Assembly: GCF_042477335.2 (NCBI RefSeq) | Contig: NC_091256.1 | Location: 46,393,001 to 46,457,000, forward strand | DNA from: Ovis canadensis | Taxonomy: Eukaryota; Chordata; Mammalia; Artiodactyla; Bovidae | Direction of reading: 5' to 3' | DNA: 64,000 nucleotides | Shown: piece by piece, positions 49,122 through 61,212 of the stretch | Position numbering within the stretch: position 1 is the first letter of the stretch | Layout: the number at the start of each line of letters is the position of its first letter | Made by a program: the position numbers and the translations under genes | The notes under the pieces: model-generated | Database searches by the model: none | The model's input: the letters and a program-made list of their open reading frames with translations, nothing else | Told to the model about the DNA's origin: nothing

Positions 49122-49959
49122 TGTCTTCTTTCTTTCCTGTCAGCTGGCAGGGGAAATAACATGAACAGGTATGTGCGGATGGTTCTTATCAGAGAACTGG
49201 AAATAGTGTGTTCCACTTCCTGTCATATTCCATTAGAAATCTGTCAAGCCGAGCAGTGGCGGGAAATTTCTAGATCTGTACATAGGAAGGAAAGGAAAGG
49301 AGTTTGTGAGCAAACTCATCAGGTAGCTGGTGTCCTCACAGAGTAGTATAACTTCCCTCTTTTCTCTGTGTTCCAACATCAGCTCTTAAAGGAACTCAGT
49401 AATATTTTTTTTTCCCTCTAGGAGTTGTTTTTTTTTTTCCTCTAGGAGTTCTGAAGAAAAAGATTCTGCCACTTCTCTACTCTTCACTTGCTTTTCCCCA
49501 TGAGGGGAGAACTAGCTCAACTTATTAGGGAGATCAGTGATAAGTGGATACCCCTGGGCCAGGTTAACTCGAGTTCAGGGTGCAGGACAGACTCACACTG
49601 TGTGATACCGGAAGCTGAATAATTTCAAGAACACAAAACTGTGTGCACAGAACTGTCAGTGCCCCCAGGTCTTTGGAAGGGCTTTTGCAGGTAAGGGTGT
49701 AAAACTTAAACTCCACTAGCTCCATGATGAACCCCCGGGCAGGCCACCACGTTGGCCACCAGAACAGCCGGAATCCCTGTCCAGAGCTCTCCATCAGGAT
49801 GTGAGGTGGTCATGCCTCTCACTGCCATTTTCTAGACCAAGGCTGCCAGGCCTGCCCCAAGGTCTGAGTTTAGACAAGTGCCTTGTTTTGGCTTCAGGTC
49901 CAAGCTGCATTCTCTAGCCCAATGTGGTGGCTTTGTAATATGTGAATCTAGGTAGCATT

Positions 49960-50168
49960 TGTGTGTGCTAAGTTGCTTCAGTTGTGTCCAATTCTTTGAG
50001 ACCCTATGGATTACAATCCACCAGGCTTCCCTGTCCATGGGATTCTCCAGGCAAGAATAGTGGAGTGAGTTGCCATTTCCTCCTCCAGGGGATCTTCATT
50101 ACCCAGGGATCAAACCCACATCTCCTGAGTCTCCTTCCTTGCAGGTGGATTCTTTACTGCTGAGCTAG
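49960..50168 (-). mobile_element. Bov-tA SINE
   Basis: gtgtgctaagttgcttcagt to the degraded head ttctttactgctgagctagc. Confidence 0.87.
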
Positions 50169-50177
50169 CATTAAATG

Positions 50178-50455
50178 CCGGAGAAGGCAATGGCACCCCA
50201 CTCCAGTACTCTTGCCCGGAAAAATCTCATGGGCAGAGTAGCCTGGTAGGCTGCAGTCCACGGGGTCGCGAAGAGTTGGACATGACTGAGCGACTTCCCT
50301 TTCACTTTTCACTTTCATTCATTGGAGAAGGAAATGGCAACCCACTCCAGTGTTCTTGCCTGGAGAATCCCAGGGACAGGGGAGCCTGGTGGGCTGCCAT
50401 TTATGGGGTCGCACAGAGTCGGACACAACTGAAGTGACTTAGCAGCAGCAGCAGC
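50178..50455 (+). mobile_element. Bov-A2 SINE
   Basis: ccggagaaggcaatggcacc, two monomers joined by cacttttcactttcattcat, with tail cttagcagcagcagcc. Confidence 0.92.
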
Positions 50456-50814
50456 CACTCGGATAACATGCAAGCTTTTTGTAGCAACATTAAAACAACC
50501 TTGGTCCCTGAAAGCAGGTTATAGATGTAATGGATTTAACCAATGATTACCCTTGGTTTCAGTGAGACCCCCATTTTCTGGCAATGCAGTTTACCTGATT
50601 GTTTTAAACAACTGTGTTGCAAAGGTCTTAACTTCATTCCCCCTTCCCCATAGCTCTTCAGTTTCTCCCTGAGTCTTCTATTCTAAACATTCTCGCAGCT
50701 TCAGATTTTCCTCATTTGATGTGATTTCCAGAGCTTTCACCGTCCTGGTTCCCTTTCTGTTTTGTGCTGTGGTCCGGCAGAGAATGGAACGCAGCTTTGC
50801 AGGCATGATCCTCT

Positions 50815-51140
50815 GCTGTGCTTAGTCACTCAGCCATGTCCAACTCTTTGCGACCCCATGGACTGTAGGGCGCCAGGCTCCTCTGTCCATGGGGATTCTC
50901 CAGGCCAGAATACTGGAGTGGGTAGCCATGCCTCCTCCAGGGGATCTTCCCAACCCAGGGATCCAACCCAGGTCTCCTGCATTGCAGGTGGATTCTTTAC
51001 CAGAGCCGCCAGGGAAGCCCAAGAATACTGGAGTGGGGAGCCTACCCCTTCTCCAGGGGATCTTACTGGCACAGGAATCAAATTGGGGTCTCCTGCATTG
51101 CAGGTGGAATCTTTACCAGCTGAGCTTCCAGGGACGCCAC
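50815..51140 (-). mobile_element. Bov-tA SINE with duplicated head
   Basis: gctgtgcttagtcactcagc ... gccgccagggaagcccaaga, then a second unit atactggagtggggagccta ... ccagctgagcttccagggac. Same join as at 41,245 and 57,335. Confidence 0.87.
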
Positions 51141-51738
51141 AGGCATGATCCTACTTTTTCAGTAATCACCAGAGCTACGATCTTCCTGAATTCCAACACT
51201 CTACCTCTGACAAAAAGTCTCTCTTTGACCAAACTAGGCTCCCCTGAGCCCTTTCTCAACAAGGCCTTAACTTTGGCCTATGAAGATATCAGTGAACAAA
51301 ACACTGGTATGATTTCTAACAGCTCAAGGACATATCATAGCCTAAGCTCCCCAGCCAGGCCTCTTCACCCTTCCCCATCGGCATTTTACAGCCGGTCTTC
51401 TGGCCACCCTGGGCCTGGGAAGGAAGACTGTGTTCCTGAATAATCACAGCCCACATTTCAGGCAGCAAGAGCCCTGGGGCTTCAGAAACTCAAGGGCAGG
51501 GCCCCCAGCCCAGCCTGCCCTGTTGTCACGGGGGTGTGTGAACCCAGAGCCTCCTGTCTCTCTCATGTATACCCATTTAGCATTCCCTCCAAAGAGGGTC
51601 CTCCTGCCCCCAACCCAGGTAAATGCAAGATCTGCCTTTCCCACCAGGGCTACAAAAACTGGTCTGCTTTCCCCACCAGAATGATGTTGTTATTGTGAAC
51701 CAGGGAAATGGGAAAAAAAGTACAGTCTCTATCCTCAT

Positions 51739-52008
51739 GGAGAAGGCAATGGCACCCCAATCCAGTACTCTTGCCTGGAAAAATCCCATGGGCAGAGGAG
51801 CCTCGTAGGCTCCTGAAGAGTCGGACGTGACTGAGCGACTTCCCTTTCACTTTTCACTTTCATGCATTGGAGAAGGAAATGGCAACCCACTCCAGTGTTC
51901 TTGCCTAGAGAATCCCAGGAACAGGGGAGCCTGGTGGGCTGCCGTCTATGGGGTCGCACAGAGTCGGACACGACTGAAGCGACTTCACAGCAGCAGCAGC
52001 AGCAGCAA
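51739..52008 (+). mobile_element. Bov-A2 SINE
   Basis: gagaaggcaatggcacccca start. The first monomer is shortened near aggctcctgaagagtcggac. Six AGC units end the element at 51988-52008. Confidence 0.9.
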
Positions 52009-52364
52009 GGACATGTCCCTAGGATGACACTAGCCCCGCTGAAAGTACCTGCCTAAGAAAACTTAAGGCAAAGAACTGACTGTTCCAGCCAACACCTGAA
52101 GATAGAGTCTTTATTTCGCAGCCTCTGTGGGAGGTAAGTGCCAGTTAGCAAATCTGGATGAGGATCACAAGGATCAACCACCCCCCACTTCCTGTTTTTT
52201 TTCTTTTTTTTCAATTTTTCATTTCCCTGACTCTACTGAGCCCCTGCTCACCCTCTTCCTTCCTATTCTCTCATTCTCTCTTTACCCAATCACCGCTTTG
52301 CAAGTCAAAGTGGAGTAAATTCACACTGAACTCTTTTCTCTATTGCAATAATATATGACTGATT

Positions 52365-52465
52365 AAAACCTGGCTGATTCATGTGAATGTATGGCCAAAA
52401 CCACCACAATATTGTAAAGTAGTTAGCCTCCAATTAAAATAAATTAAAAAAAAAAAAAAAAAAAC
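52365..52465 (+). mobile_element. L1 3' end with poly(A)
   Basis: cctggctgattcatgtgaat, then caccacaatattgtaaagta and an A19 run; only the last 100 bp of L1. Confidence 0.88.
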
Positions 52466-52859
52466 CTGTCCCTTAGTGTCTGATTTCGTTTACCTTGGAT
52501 ACCCCTCTCTATTGGTGCTACCTGAGACTCTTGGCATTTGGGGGCAGCTATACCAGGTTACTAAAATGCCTGGGTTTCCCCACATCAGCTGTTATTAAGG
52601 CAAATTTGTGCATCCTGTATCCTGTGTGGTCAACTTACTAAAATCTATTTGCAGGACTTTAGTCTTATCTCTTACAAAAGCATCTGTTGAATTTTAGCCT
52701 ATTAAATTATTTTTGGATGGAATTCTGCTGTATAATGCATCATTAATCCTCCCCACTCATGTCTCAAAATTGTCTCTCTATATATTAACAGAAATATTGA
52801 AGAGAGCACAGATGTGTGAGAGTTACAACTGCCAGCAACCACTTTGTTGGGTAAGAGAG

Positions 52860-53068
52860 GCAAGTGAGTGAATGTTCAGTTGTGTCTGATTCTGTGCCAC
52901 CCTAGGGATTGTAGCCCGTCAGCCAGGCTCCTCTGAATTCTCCAGGCAAGAATACTGGAGTGGGTTGCCATTTCCTCCTCTAGGGGATCTTCCTGACCCA
53001 GGATTCAAACCTGCGGCTCCTGCATTGGCAGGTGGGTTCTTTACCACTGAGCTACCTGGAGACCCAAG
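52860..53068 (-). mobile_element. Bov-tA SINE
   Basis: gagtgaatgttcagttgtgt to gagctacctggagaccc; a short deletion lies near ggctcctctgaattctccag. Confidence 0.87.
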
Positions 53069-53365
53069 AGAGGTCATTCAACATTAATTCTTAGTTAACG
53101 GGAAAATTGAATTAAACCTTCCAGTATCTGACCCTTCTTATTAGCTAATGTTCATAGCATTATTGTTAAATGTTTGAAGAAATATTGTGTGAGTGTCCCC
53201 AATTTGGGGCATACATAATACATATCAGGCACTGCTACTGGGGATTTGAACTTGCAGATGAACCAAACCAACCATCAGACATATTCAACTAGCCTGAAAC
53301 TAATTTTCCTGAGTTCCTGAGTGTTTGTTTCTAGTTGATTTTCAGGGTCCTCTCCAGCCCTCGGG

Positions 53366-53570
53366 CTTCCCTGGTAGCTCAGAGGTAAAGAATCCGCCTG
53401 CAATGCAGGAGATGCAGGTTCGATCCCTGGGTTGGCAAGACCCCCTGGAGAAGGGAATGGCAACCCCAGCAACCCATGCAAGTATTCTTGCCTGGGAAAC
53501 CCCATGGACAGAGGAGGCCAGTCCATGGGGTCGCAAGAGTTGGACACAACTGAGCGACTAAAGCAATATG
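53366..53570 (+). mobile_element. Bov-tA SINE, sense
   Basis: gggcttccctggtagctcag head, aagaccccctggagaaggga body, gtcgcaagagttggacacaa tail. Head-first orientation. Confidence 0.9.
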
Positions 53571-54860
53571 GACTCCAGTCCTTCCTGAGGGGAAGCCATG
53601 CATATCACCGTGATAGTTTGCCTCTCCTGGAGATTTCCGTGCACAGATTCAAGGTCACTATCTCTCCCTCAACAGTCTTGGTTTTCGTTCCAAGCGTTCT
53701 CTGTAGAGAATGGAGATGATCCGAGAAAATCGCTGCTTCTGATTCTGTTTCTCTGCCTCTTCCTCTTCCGTCTTTTCGCTTACTCACCGGGGAAGGACAC
53801 GGGAGGAGGGATATGGGATTCAGGGGGAGGGAGATATGATCAGATTTGCCCTAGTGGTGGCATGAGAGGAAAGGAGCCAGCTTCATTTTCAATCTACGGG
53901 CGTGTGTGGCCAGCCTCCTTGAATCAAGGAGCTAGCAAGCTGAACAGTCAGAGACAACCGTGTGACCCAAAATTCTGCACATCCCCTCACCCCCACTGCC
54001 ATGTAGGATTGTCCCAGAGCCCGAAAATCTTCATCTATGGACCACCGAAGGTGACTGGCCAGACACCCCACATCCGCTAGCTGCCCCAGCTTCTTTCCAC
54101 GTCAATCTCGCCCGCCGACACTAGGTGGCAGCAAAGCGCCAATTCACCAACCGTTCCTTGCTGCGTCCTGTCTCCTGGCTGACTGCAGAATTTAAAAAAA
54201 AGAAATGTTACTGCAGATTTTCCTTTTAGAGAAAGAACTACCCATGCAAAACGTATCAGCTTTAAAGAGAGCCATGGCGATAGCTGAAACGTCATCAAGA
54301 TGAAAGCTGCTTTTAAGAATAGGATAGGCAAACAATTAAAAGAGCGAAACAAACTAAAACCCCTAAACCAAACCATCAATATGAAACACCTATGAGAACA
54401 CAATGCAGTGTTGGCTTTAGAGGACGTAGTTTTCCAGGCTTTAGGGACCTCCAGCTTCCAGTCCATGCTTGCAGGATCTGCAGTATAGTGAGTGTCTTAT
54501 AGATGACATATGGACCCCAGGCAGGTGTAAAGGTTGGGCTTTCTAGCTGACAAGGATTAGTGCAGGAGAAGAATCCATCTGCTTTTAAGGCTGAGCCCTC
54601 AGAAAGTAGATGATTCAGACCATCTCCTTGTTGCAAACTGCATTTCTGAGGAAGGAAAAGGACAAATGGCAAGGAGACATTGTGTCTTGGGAGAAACTCC
54701 GAAGACAAGAGTACTCTACTAGGGTTCAGAACACCCGAGTTCTGTCTCCCAAAGACCAAATGGGGCTTAGAATTCAGTAAACTCACCCCATCACACCCAA
54801 CCCCACCTGCATACCCTGCTGCTTCAACAGTAAATTTTTAGAGCACTCTTGAAGTCCTTT
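53571..54860. other. Intergenic, relatively repeat-free
   Basis: About 1.3 kb between two sense Bov-tA copies, with moderately high GC around 53,700-54,180 and the CTCF-like motif. A 160-aa + frame (53,598-54,080) has no recognisable family or splice signals. Confidence 0.4.
54115..54138 (+). promoter_or_regulatory. CTCF-like binding motif
   Basis: gacactaggtggcagca matches the core of the vertebrate CTCF consensus (CCASYAGRKGGCA type). It is in non-repetitive sequence, not in a SINE. Occupancy cannot be judged from sequence. Confidence 0.5.
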
Positions 54861-54861
54861 G

Positions 54862-55080
54862 GGGCTTCCCAGGTCGTGCTAGTGGTAAAGAACCTGCCTG
54901 CCAATGCAGGAGACATCAGAAGCACAGGTTTGATCCCTGGGTGGGGAAGATTCCCCTGGAAGAGAGCATGGCAACCCACTCCAGTATTTTTGCCTGGATA
55001 ATCCCATGGACAGGGAAGTCTGGCAGCTATAGTCCATGGGGTCACAAAGAATTGGACACGACTGAAGTGACTTAGCACAA
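54862..55080 (+). mobile_element. Bov-tA SINE, sense
   Basis: ggggcttcccaggtcgtgct head, gggaagattcccctggaaga body, cacgactgaagtgacttagc tail. The flanks share aagtccttt (54852-54860 and about 55080), a likely target duplication. Confidence 0.92.
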
Positions 55081-56091
55081 AGTCCTTTAAAAAGCCAGCC
55101 TGTTTCAGCTGAGGCTGTTCTTCCTGCAGAAGCCATCGTCTTGGTGAAGACGAGATCTTCAGCTTGTTTGAAGCTGTTCACAGGGCTCTAGAGATGGCAT
55201 GCAGACTTCAAAAGGCAAGGGAGAGAAAGCTAGACTCAGAGGGGTAGCTCTCAGAACCTCTTCCTTTTCCCTTTTGCCATCATCTAAGTAGCCCTGAATT
55301 TCAGTGCAGGTGAGAGCTGTAAGTTTACAGGGGGGTGAGACATCTGATCTCGCCCAAGGCTTTCTGAGAGGTGTACGCTGCTCCCAAGTGCCGCAGTCAG
55401 GGGAGTCGAGAGTAGAGAATGGGACAGATCTGCAGAAACCAGGCACAGGACCTGCCTCTTGGGAGGAAGAAATCATCTATTTAAGTGCACCTATTCCCAT
55501 GAAGGCAGAACTGTAGGACACTGCACTGCCTTGCCAGGTTAGGGACTGGCAAGCGAAGGGGGTATCCATCAGTAACAGAGCCTGGTTGGTGGAGAAGTCC
55601 AGGATTCCAACTGGCAGCTGGTCCTAGTGGGGACTGACACTGGTCCCTTGGCAGCGGCCGCCTCAGACGGATGTATGGGGGACTCTCTCCTCTCCTGGAG
55701 GCTCTGCAAATGATTGGGGTGGATCCTAGCTCCACAGACCTCGACAGCCCCAGCTGCCCAAGGCCTGCCTAAGGGGTGGCTATTCTGCAGATGCACAGCA
55801 CACTTCAAAGGAGCCAGGGATTGGGAAGAAGGCAAGGGGCAGGCGGGAGTGGTCGGGTCACAGGAGCAGGCTCTTGGGAGAACAAGGTGTCTACCTAAGG
55901 CCAAGCCCTAACTTACCCCAACAGGCATATGCCCACTGCAGCCAGAGCAGGAGAAAACCAGACTGCCCTAAAATGGGACCAGGGACAATGGCCAGGGTGT
56001 CCCTCTGTAAGAGGCATCCAGGGGTCCTGGTGGCTAGAGAGGCCTGGGACCCCATCAGGCAACAAGTCCAAATGGGAACTGCTAAAAAAGA

Positions 56092-56843
56092 TGTAACAGC
56101 CTCAAAATGGAGTCACTGGTGCTAAGTTCATATCACTAGACCAAAAGCTTAAGACCTAACCTAGCTGCAATCTCGACTTTCCCCAGAAATGTAGTCTGAA
56201 CCTGTCAGTCTGGAATTTTCTGGTCAGTATTGATGAAGTAATTTGGCACATAGGCCTTTTCCATTCTGAAAAGAAGATGACCCTCCCCTTTCCCACTTAT
56301 ATACATCTTCATATTGTAAAATTCCTGGCAGCTCCTCCCTACTTGTTAGGTGGGATGTTGTTGTTCTTCTTCTTCTTCAGTTATTAAGTCATGTCTGACT
56401 TTGTGCGACCCCATGGACTGTGGCCCACCAGGCTCCTCTGTCCTCCACTACTGTTCAGAGTTTGCTCAAATTCATGTTCATTGAATTGGTGACGCTATCT
56501 AACTGTCTCAGCTTCTGCAGCCTCCTTCTCCTTTTGTCTTCAATTTTTCCCAGCCTCAGGGACTTTTCCAATAAGTCAGCTCTTCACATCAGGTGGCTCA
56601 AGTGTTGATGTTTCAGCACCAGTCCTTCCAATGAATATTCAGGATGGATTTCCTTTAGGATTGACTGGTTTGATCTCCTTGCAGTCCAAGGGACTCTCAA
56701 GAGTCTTCTCTAGCACCACAGTTCAAAAGCATCAAGTCTTTGGTGCTCAGCCTTCTTTATCGTCTTCAAGGTGGGATGATCCTAATTCAATAAAGTCAAT
56801 CAGATCTTTTAAATTTCCTCTGTTGAATTTTTGTTATTTAACA
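56092..56843 (+). mobile_element. LTR of an endogenous retrovirus, interrupted by BovB
   Basis: Begins tgtaacagcctcaaaatgga and ends ttgttatttaaca (TGT...ACA). It has an AATAAA at about 56791 followed by a U5-like stretch. It sits in the tandem array, and a BovB (56,358-56,775) was inserted into it later. There is no internal retroviral sequence. Confidence 0.6.
56358..56775 (-). mobile_element. BovB LINE, 3' end, antisense
   Basis: tcagttattaagtcatgtct, ccaatgaatattcaggatgg and ctccttgcagtccaagggac mark the reverse complement of the BovB tail. Confidence 0.88.
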
Positions 56844-57114
56844 GGAGTGACAGTCACTCACTTGCTGCTACCTTCTTAGAGCAATATCTGGGTATGGGCT
56901 CCCTCCTTCCTGGAGGCTATGCAAGAGGTGGGGGTCAGCCTTAGCTCCAAGACCTGGAGGGCTCCTGCTGCCCAATGCCTGATGAAGGGGTAGTGCTCTG
57001 CATGCATATGCAAGCAGAGCTCAGGGGATCCAGGGATCTGGAACAGGGTGGGGTTCTGGATAGGACTTGTTACAGGAGCTAGCTATTTGGGAAAGGCATC
57101 TGCTTAATCCAAAA

Positions 57115-57460
57115 CCCTGTGCTGTGCTATGCTTAGTAGCTCAGTTGTGTCCAGCTCTTTTCGACCCCATGGACTGTAGCCTTCCAGGCTCTTCTGTCCA
57201 TGGGGATTCTCCAGGCAAGAATACTGGAGTAGGTTGCCATACCCTCCTTCAGGGGATCTTCCCAACCCAGTGATCCAACCTAGGTCTCCTGCATTGCAGG
57301 CAGATTCTTTATCATCTGAGCCACCAGGGAAGCCCAAGAATACCAGAGTGGATAGGCTATCCCTTCTCCAGGGAATCTGCCCAACCCAGGAATCAAAGTG
57401 GGGTCTCCTGCATTGCAGGCAGATTCTTTACCAGTTGAGCTACCAGAGAAGCCCATCCCA
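57115..57460 (-). mobile_element. Bov-tA SINE with duplicated head
   Basis: tgctgtgctatgcttagtag ... gagccaccagggaagcccaa, then a second unit gaataccagagtggataggc ... gagctaccagagaagccc. Third copy of this arrangement in the window. Confidence 0.88.
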
Positions 57461-58789
57461 AGCCCTACCTAACACCTTCATATACATGTTTCCCTTTAAG
57501 CAGAACTGTAGGAAACTGCACTGTCTTGCCAGGGCAGGTCTGGCAGCTTGGTGTGAGTATCCCTCAGTAAAGGTCATTTGGAAACCCTGGATCCCCATCA
57601 GGTAGCTTGTACCAATGGGGGCTGACTGCTGCCCATTTGAAAGGTCATTTCCATGTGATTTTGGGGAGTTTGGGGGGTTGGGCTTCCTCTACAACATAGG
57701 CTGTGCAGGTTCTTGGGGCTGCACCCTAAATCCACACACTGAAAGAACTTGGGGCCCAAGGCCCCCTGAAGGGGTTTGTACTGCATATGTGCCTGCAGCA
57801 TTCTAGGGAGCCAGGGATCTGAGACAGGGCAAGGTTTCAGAGAGTCTTGGTCATGGTATCTGACTCAGAGCAACTGGATTTCTACCTTATTCCAAGCCTG
57901 GACTTAATCATTGGAGGGTGTTCTCACTTAAGGCAGAGCTGAAAGGAAACTGACTGCTTAGCTAGCTAGCCACATTATCTTCCCATAATAGAAAACTGGG
58001 AGCCCTGCTGGGTCATTGGAGAGACCTGGATCCCTTTAAGGCAGCAGCTCCTAATGGAGACTGTCTGTTGTCCATTCCCAGCTGCTGCTTCAGAGTGATT
58101 TGGGGGTGTTTTCTCCCTCCATCCTGGAGGCAATGGAAGGATTGGGGCCGGGTAAACAGATCTGGAGGGCCCTGGCTGCAGAAGACCTGCTGAAAGGGTG
58201 TGTGCTGCACATGCGTGTTCAGCAAAGTTCACTGTGGTCAGGGATGTGGCACAGGGCAGCGGTTCAGAGACGTCAGGTCAAAGGTGTGGGTTCTTGGGAG
58301 AACAAGGCGTCTGCCTAATACCAAGTAACCCATATTCCCTTGAACTTAGAGTTAAAGAAATTAGACTTCCTTGCTCAGGTAGGCCCTAGATGGATGGACT
58401 GGGTGTTACCTCCAGACTCCGAGAGCCAGAGTGGCTGAGTAGCCTTGGGTCACATTGTGTGTCCATTACAAATGGGATCAGACCATCACCATTTTGCAGC
58501 TGCTGCTTCAGGGCAACTTGCTGGGACTGGGCTCCTTCTACCCTGGAGGATAGACAGGTTTTGCAGCCCAGGCCTAGTTCACTGACCTGGAAGAACCATT
58601 CTGAAGCAATGTATACTGCTTGTAGCTCAGGTCAGGGGAGCCAGAGATCTGGAAGAGGGTAAAGGCTGGGAAAAGCCATCTCTTAGGGGTGGACTGTTGG
58701 GTGAATAAGACCTAATTACAGTTCCTTGGTCACTGAAGTCCAAACCTTGGTAGGGTGACTTAAACTCTTCCATGTTTATCACAATTGGG

Positions 58790-59093
58790 TCCTGGATAAA
58801 CAACCTAAAGGAAATCAACCCCGAATATTCATTGGAAGGACTGGTGCTGAAGATGAAGCTCCAATATTTTGGCCACCTGATACGAAGAGCCTACTCATTA
58901 GAAAAGACCCTGATGCTGGGAAAGATTGAAGGCAGAAGGAGAAGGGGACGACAGAGGACTTGGATGACATCACCAACTCAATGGACGTGAATTTGAGCAA
59001 GCTCTGGGAGATGGTGAAGGACAGGGAATCCTGGTGAGCTGCAGTCCATGGGGTTGCAAAAAGCTGGACACAACTTAGTGACTGAACAACAGA
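58790..59093 (+). mobile_element. BovB LINE, 3' end
   Basis: gataaacaacctaaaggaaa, accccgaatattcattggaa and the tail gacacaacttagtgactgaa. It ends the tandem array on the right. Confidence 0.9.
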
Positions 59094-59227
59094 CAGTCAT
59101 GACGATAATGGATGGAGATGCTGTGAGCTCTGCTAAGATAGGTAAAAACCAAATTGAAAACTGAGCTCTACGTTGATTAATTCACCATAATGTTTTTCCT
59201 CATTGTCTCCTCTGTTTCTGGATTTTT

Positions 59228-59520
59228 TAATCTTTTTTTAAAAATATTCATTTTTGGCTGTACTGGCTCTTCGTTGCTTTGCATGGGCTTTCTTTAGTTT
59301 CAGGGAGTGGGGACTACTCTTCACTGCGGTGTGCGGGCTTCTCATTGTGGTGGCTTCTCTTGTTGCAGAGCATGGGTGCTGGGCATGTGGGTTTCAGTAG
59401 TAGTGGCACATGGGGCTTAGTTGCCCCCTGGCATGTGGAATCTTCCTGGACCAGGGATTGAACCTGTGTTCCCTGCATTGGCAAGTGCATTTTTATCCAC
59501 TGTGCCACCAGGGAAATCCT
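59228..59520 (-). mobile_element. CHR-type SINE, full length
   Basis: tttttggctgtactggctct, gcgggcttctcattgtggtg and the head ctgtgccaccagggaaatcc. Confidence 0.88.
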
Positions 59521-59914
59521 TGTTTCCTGATTTTTAGACATAGTTTTACTAATTTTTTCTTGAATATCAAACTTAGTATGCTTATTGTAGAAAAAAGAGA
59601 GTCTTGTTTATTAAAAGCTATGCAAATGCTCTCCAAACTCAAAGGATACAGCGAAGGTGACTGGGAAGACTGGAAAGAGAGGAGACTGAGCACAAACCAG
59701 TGCAGCATGCTTTTGACTGGGGGACTCTGAGCAAACTCCTGGGCATTCCTAAGGATGAAACTCTCCTTCTACCCCCAGTTCTTTTGCTGGATCTTGTGGA
59801 ACAGTGTGGGGGAGTGCAAAAGGCACCACCATATTGGGAGCAGGGCAGACCTAGTTTGAAACTCTGTTGCTATGGTGAGCATCTTGGTATCATTTTTAAA
59901 GCTTGCTGAACTTT

Positions 59915-60020
59915 TGCCTCCTCGTCCATAGAGTGGGGGGAAATAATACTTAATCTGCAGAGCTATTATGAGATTAGAGGGCGAGGATACTTGTCAAGTG
60001 CCTGGTACTTTGCAGGTAGT
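59915..60020 (-). repeat. MIR-like remnant
   Basis: gcctcctcgtccatagagtg, ctattatgagattagagggc and aagtgcctggtactttgc follow the MIR order. Confidence 0.6.
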
Positions 60021-60351
60021 GGATTTAAAACAGAAGCAAGCGGATCCAATCTCCTGTCTAATATCAGAGTAGGCACTGCTAGGATATTATATGGTGGCCT
60101 GGCCATGAGATCTGTCGGGAGATTGACTGCCTTCCTTCATTCAGAGCTCCTTAGTGCTTGGGCAGGAGAGTAGTATCTCCTCTTCTACGTGAGGCTCACA
60201 TGTATTCAGTCACTTCAGCACCCATCATCCCAGCAGCACTGAGGCTGAGTTGAGAATTTCCTTCTCCCTTCCACAGTCCTCTCCTGGGCTCCAGGATTTG
60301 CATCTGTTTTTCCCTCTGGACACCACACCCTTTATGGTTTACTAAGCCTGG

Positions 60352-60548
60352 TTGTTGTTTAGTTGCTCAGTCATGTCCGACTCTTTCATGACCCCATGGA
60401 CTGTAGCCTACCAGGCTCCTCTGTCCTTGGGATTTTCCAGACAAGAATACTGGAGTGAGTTGTCATTGCCTACTGTAGGGGATCTTCCTGACCCAGGGAT
60501 CAAACCCACATCTCCTGTATCGGCAGGCGGATTCTTTACTGCTAAACC
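60352..60548 (-). mobile_element. Bov-tA SINE
   Basis: tgtttagttgctcagtcatg to the degraded head ttctttactgctaaaccag. Confidence 0.87.
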
Positions 60549-60884
60549 AGTTAAGCCTGGCTATTTATTGCTTGTTAAAAATCATGGTTTTTGCATGTGC
60601 TTTGGGGAGAAGAAGGCATCTGAGAGCCGCAGTAGATGCTCCCAACCCTTTAAACCCAAGAGATGCCTGATCTCAGTTCCCTTGCCCTGCACGTGGCTCT
60701 GTCTTGGTGATGTGTCAAACAGGGGTCACTCTTTTTTGTGCCTTTTCTGGAAGAGAAGAGTCCTGTTAAATACGTGCAGAAATAGCCCAGGAAGGTAAGG
60801 TGACAACATTAGAAAAACAGGGTGACTGTATTTTCAGAAACAGTATGAGGATCCAGGGGCAAAGTAAGCTATTTAACCTTCATT

Positions 60885-61138
60885 AAAAAAAAATTACTTA
60901 TTTTGACTGTGCTGGGTCTTCATTACTGTCTGGGCTTTTCTGTAGTTGCGACCAGCAGTGGCTTCTCTTGTTACCAAGCACAGCTCTAGGGTGCATGGGC
61001 TTCAGAGCACGGCTAACAGCTGTGGCGCATGGGCCTAGTTGCTCTGAGGCATGTGGGATCTTTCTGGATCAGAGATTGAACCCGAGGCTCCTGAATAGGC
61101 AGGCAGATTCTTTGCTACTGAGCCACCAGGGAAGCCCC
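60885..61138 (-). mobile_element. CHR-type SINE, diverged
   Basis: gactgtgctgggtcttcatt, gtggcttctcttgttaccaa and the head end gagccaccagggaagcccc. Part of the 5' section is missing. Confidence 0.82.
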
Positions 61139-61212
61139 TCAACCTTCATTTTATTGCGAGCTGAAGTCAAGTAACTGTGTATATAGAGGAGGAATCTGTT
61201 TTAGGCAGTTCT

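Larger units (their letters stand above)
55380..58755 (+). repeat. Decayed tandem array of about 400-460 bp monomers
   Basis: Five to six diverged copies of one unit lie head to tail. Two landmarks recur in the same order. One is gcagaactgtagg-like (55506, 57500; weaker forms at 55940, 57931, 58347). The other is ccagggatctg-acaggg-like (55396, 55818, 57034, 57815, 58242, 58645). The spacing after removing inserted elements is about 420, 460, 440, 427 and 403 bp. A 25-bp block starting ttgggagaacaaggtgt (55874) returns almost unchanged at 58294. I do not recognise the family. The array is broken by an LTR (56,092-56,843) and a Bov-tA (57,115-57,460). Confidence 0.75.

Noticed and set aside
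50762-51443. Overlapping frames of 128 and 184 residues
   Set aside because: Most of each is a translation of the Bov-tA with duplicated head.
53598-54080. 160-residue plus-strand frame
   Set aside because: No recognisable domain, no splice signals, partly SINE-adjacent; the length is possible by chance in GC-richer DNA.
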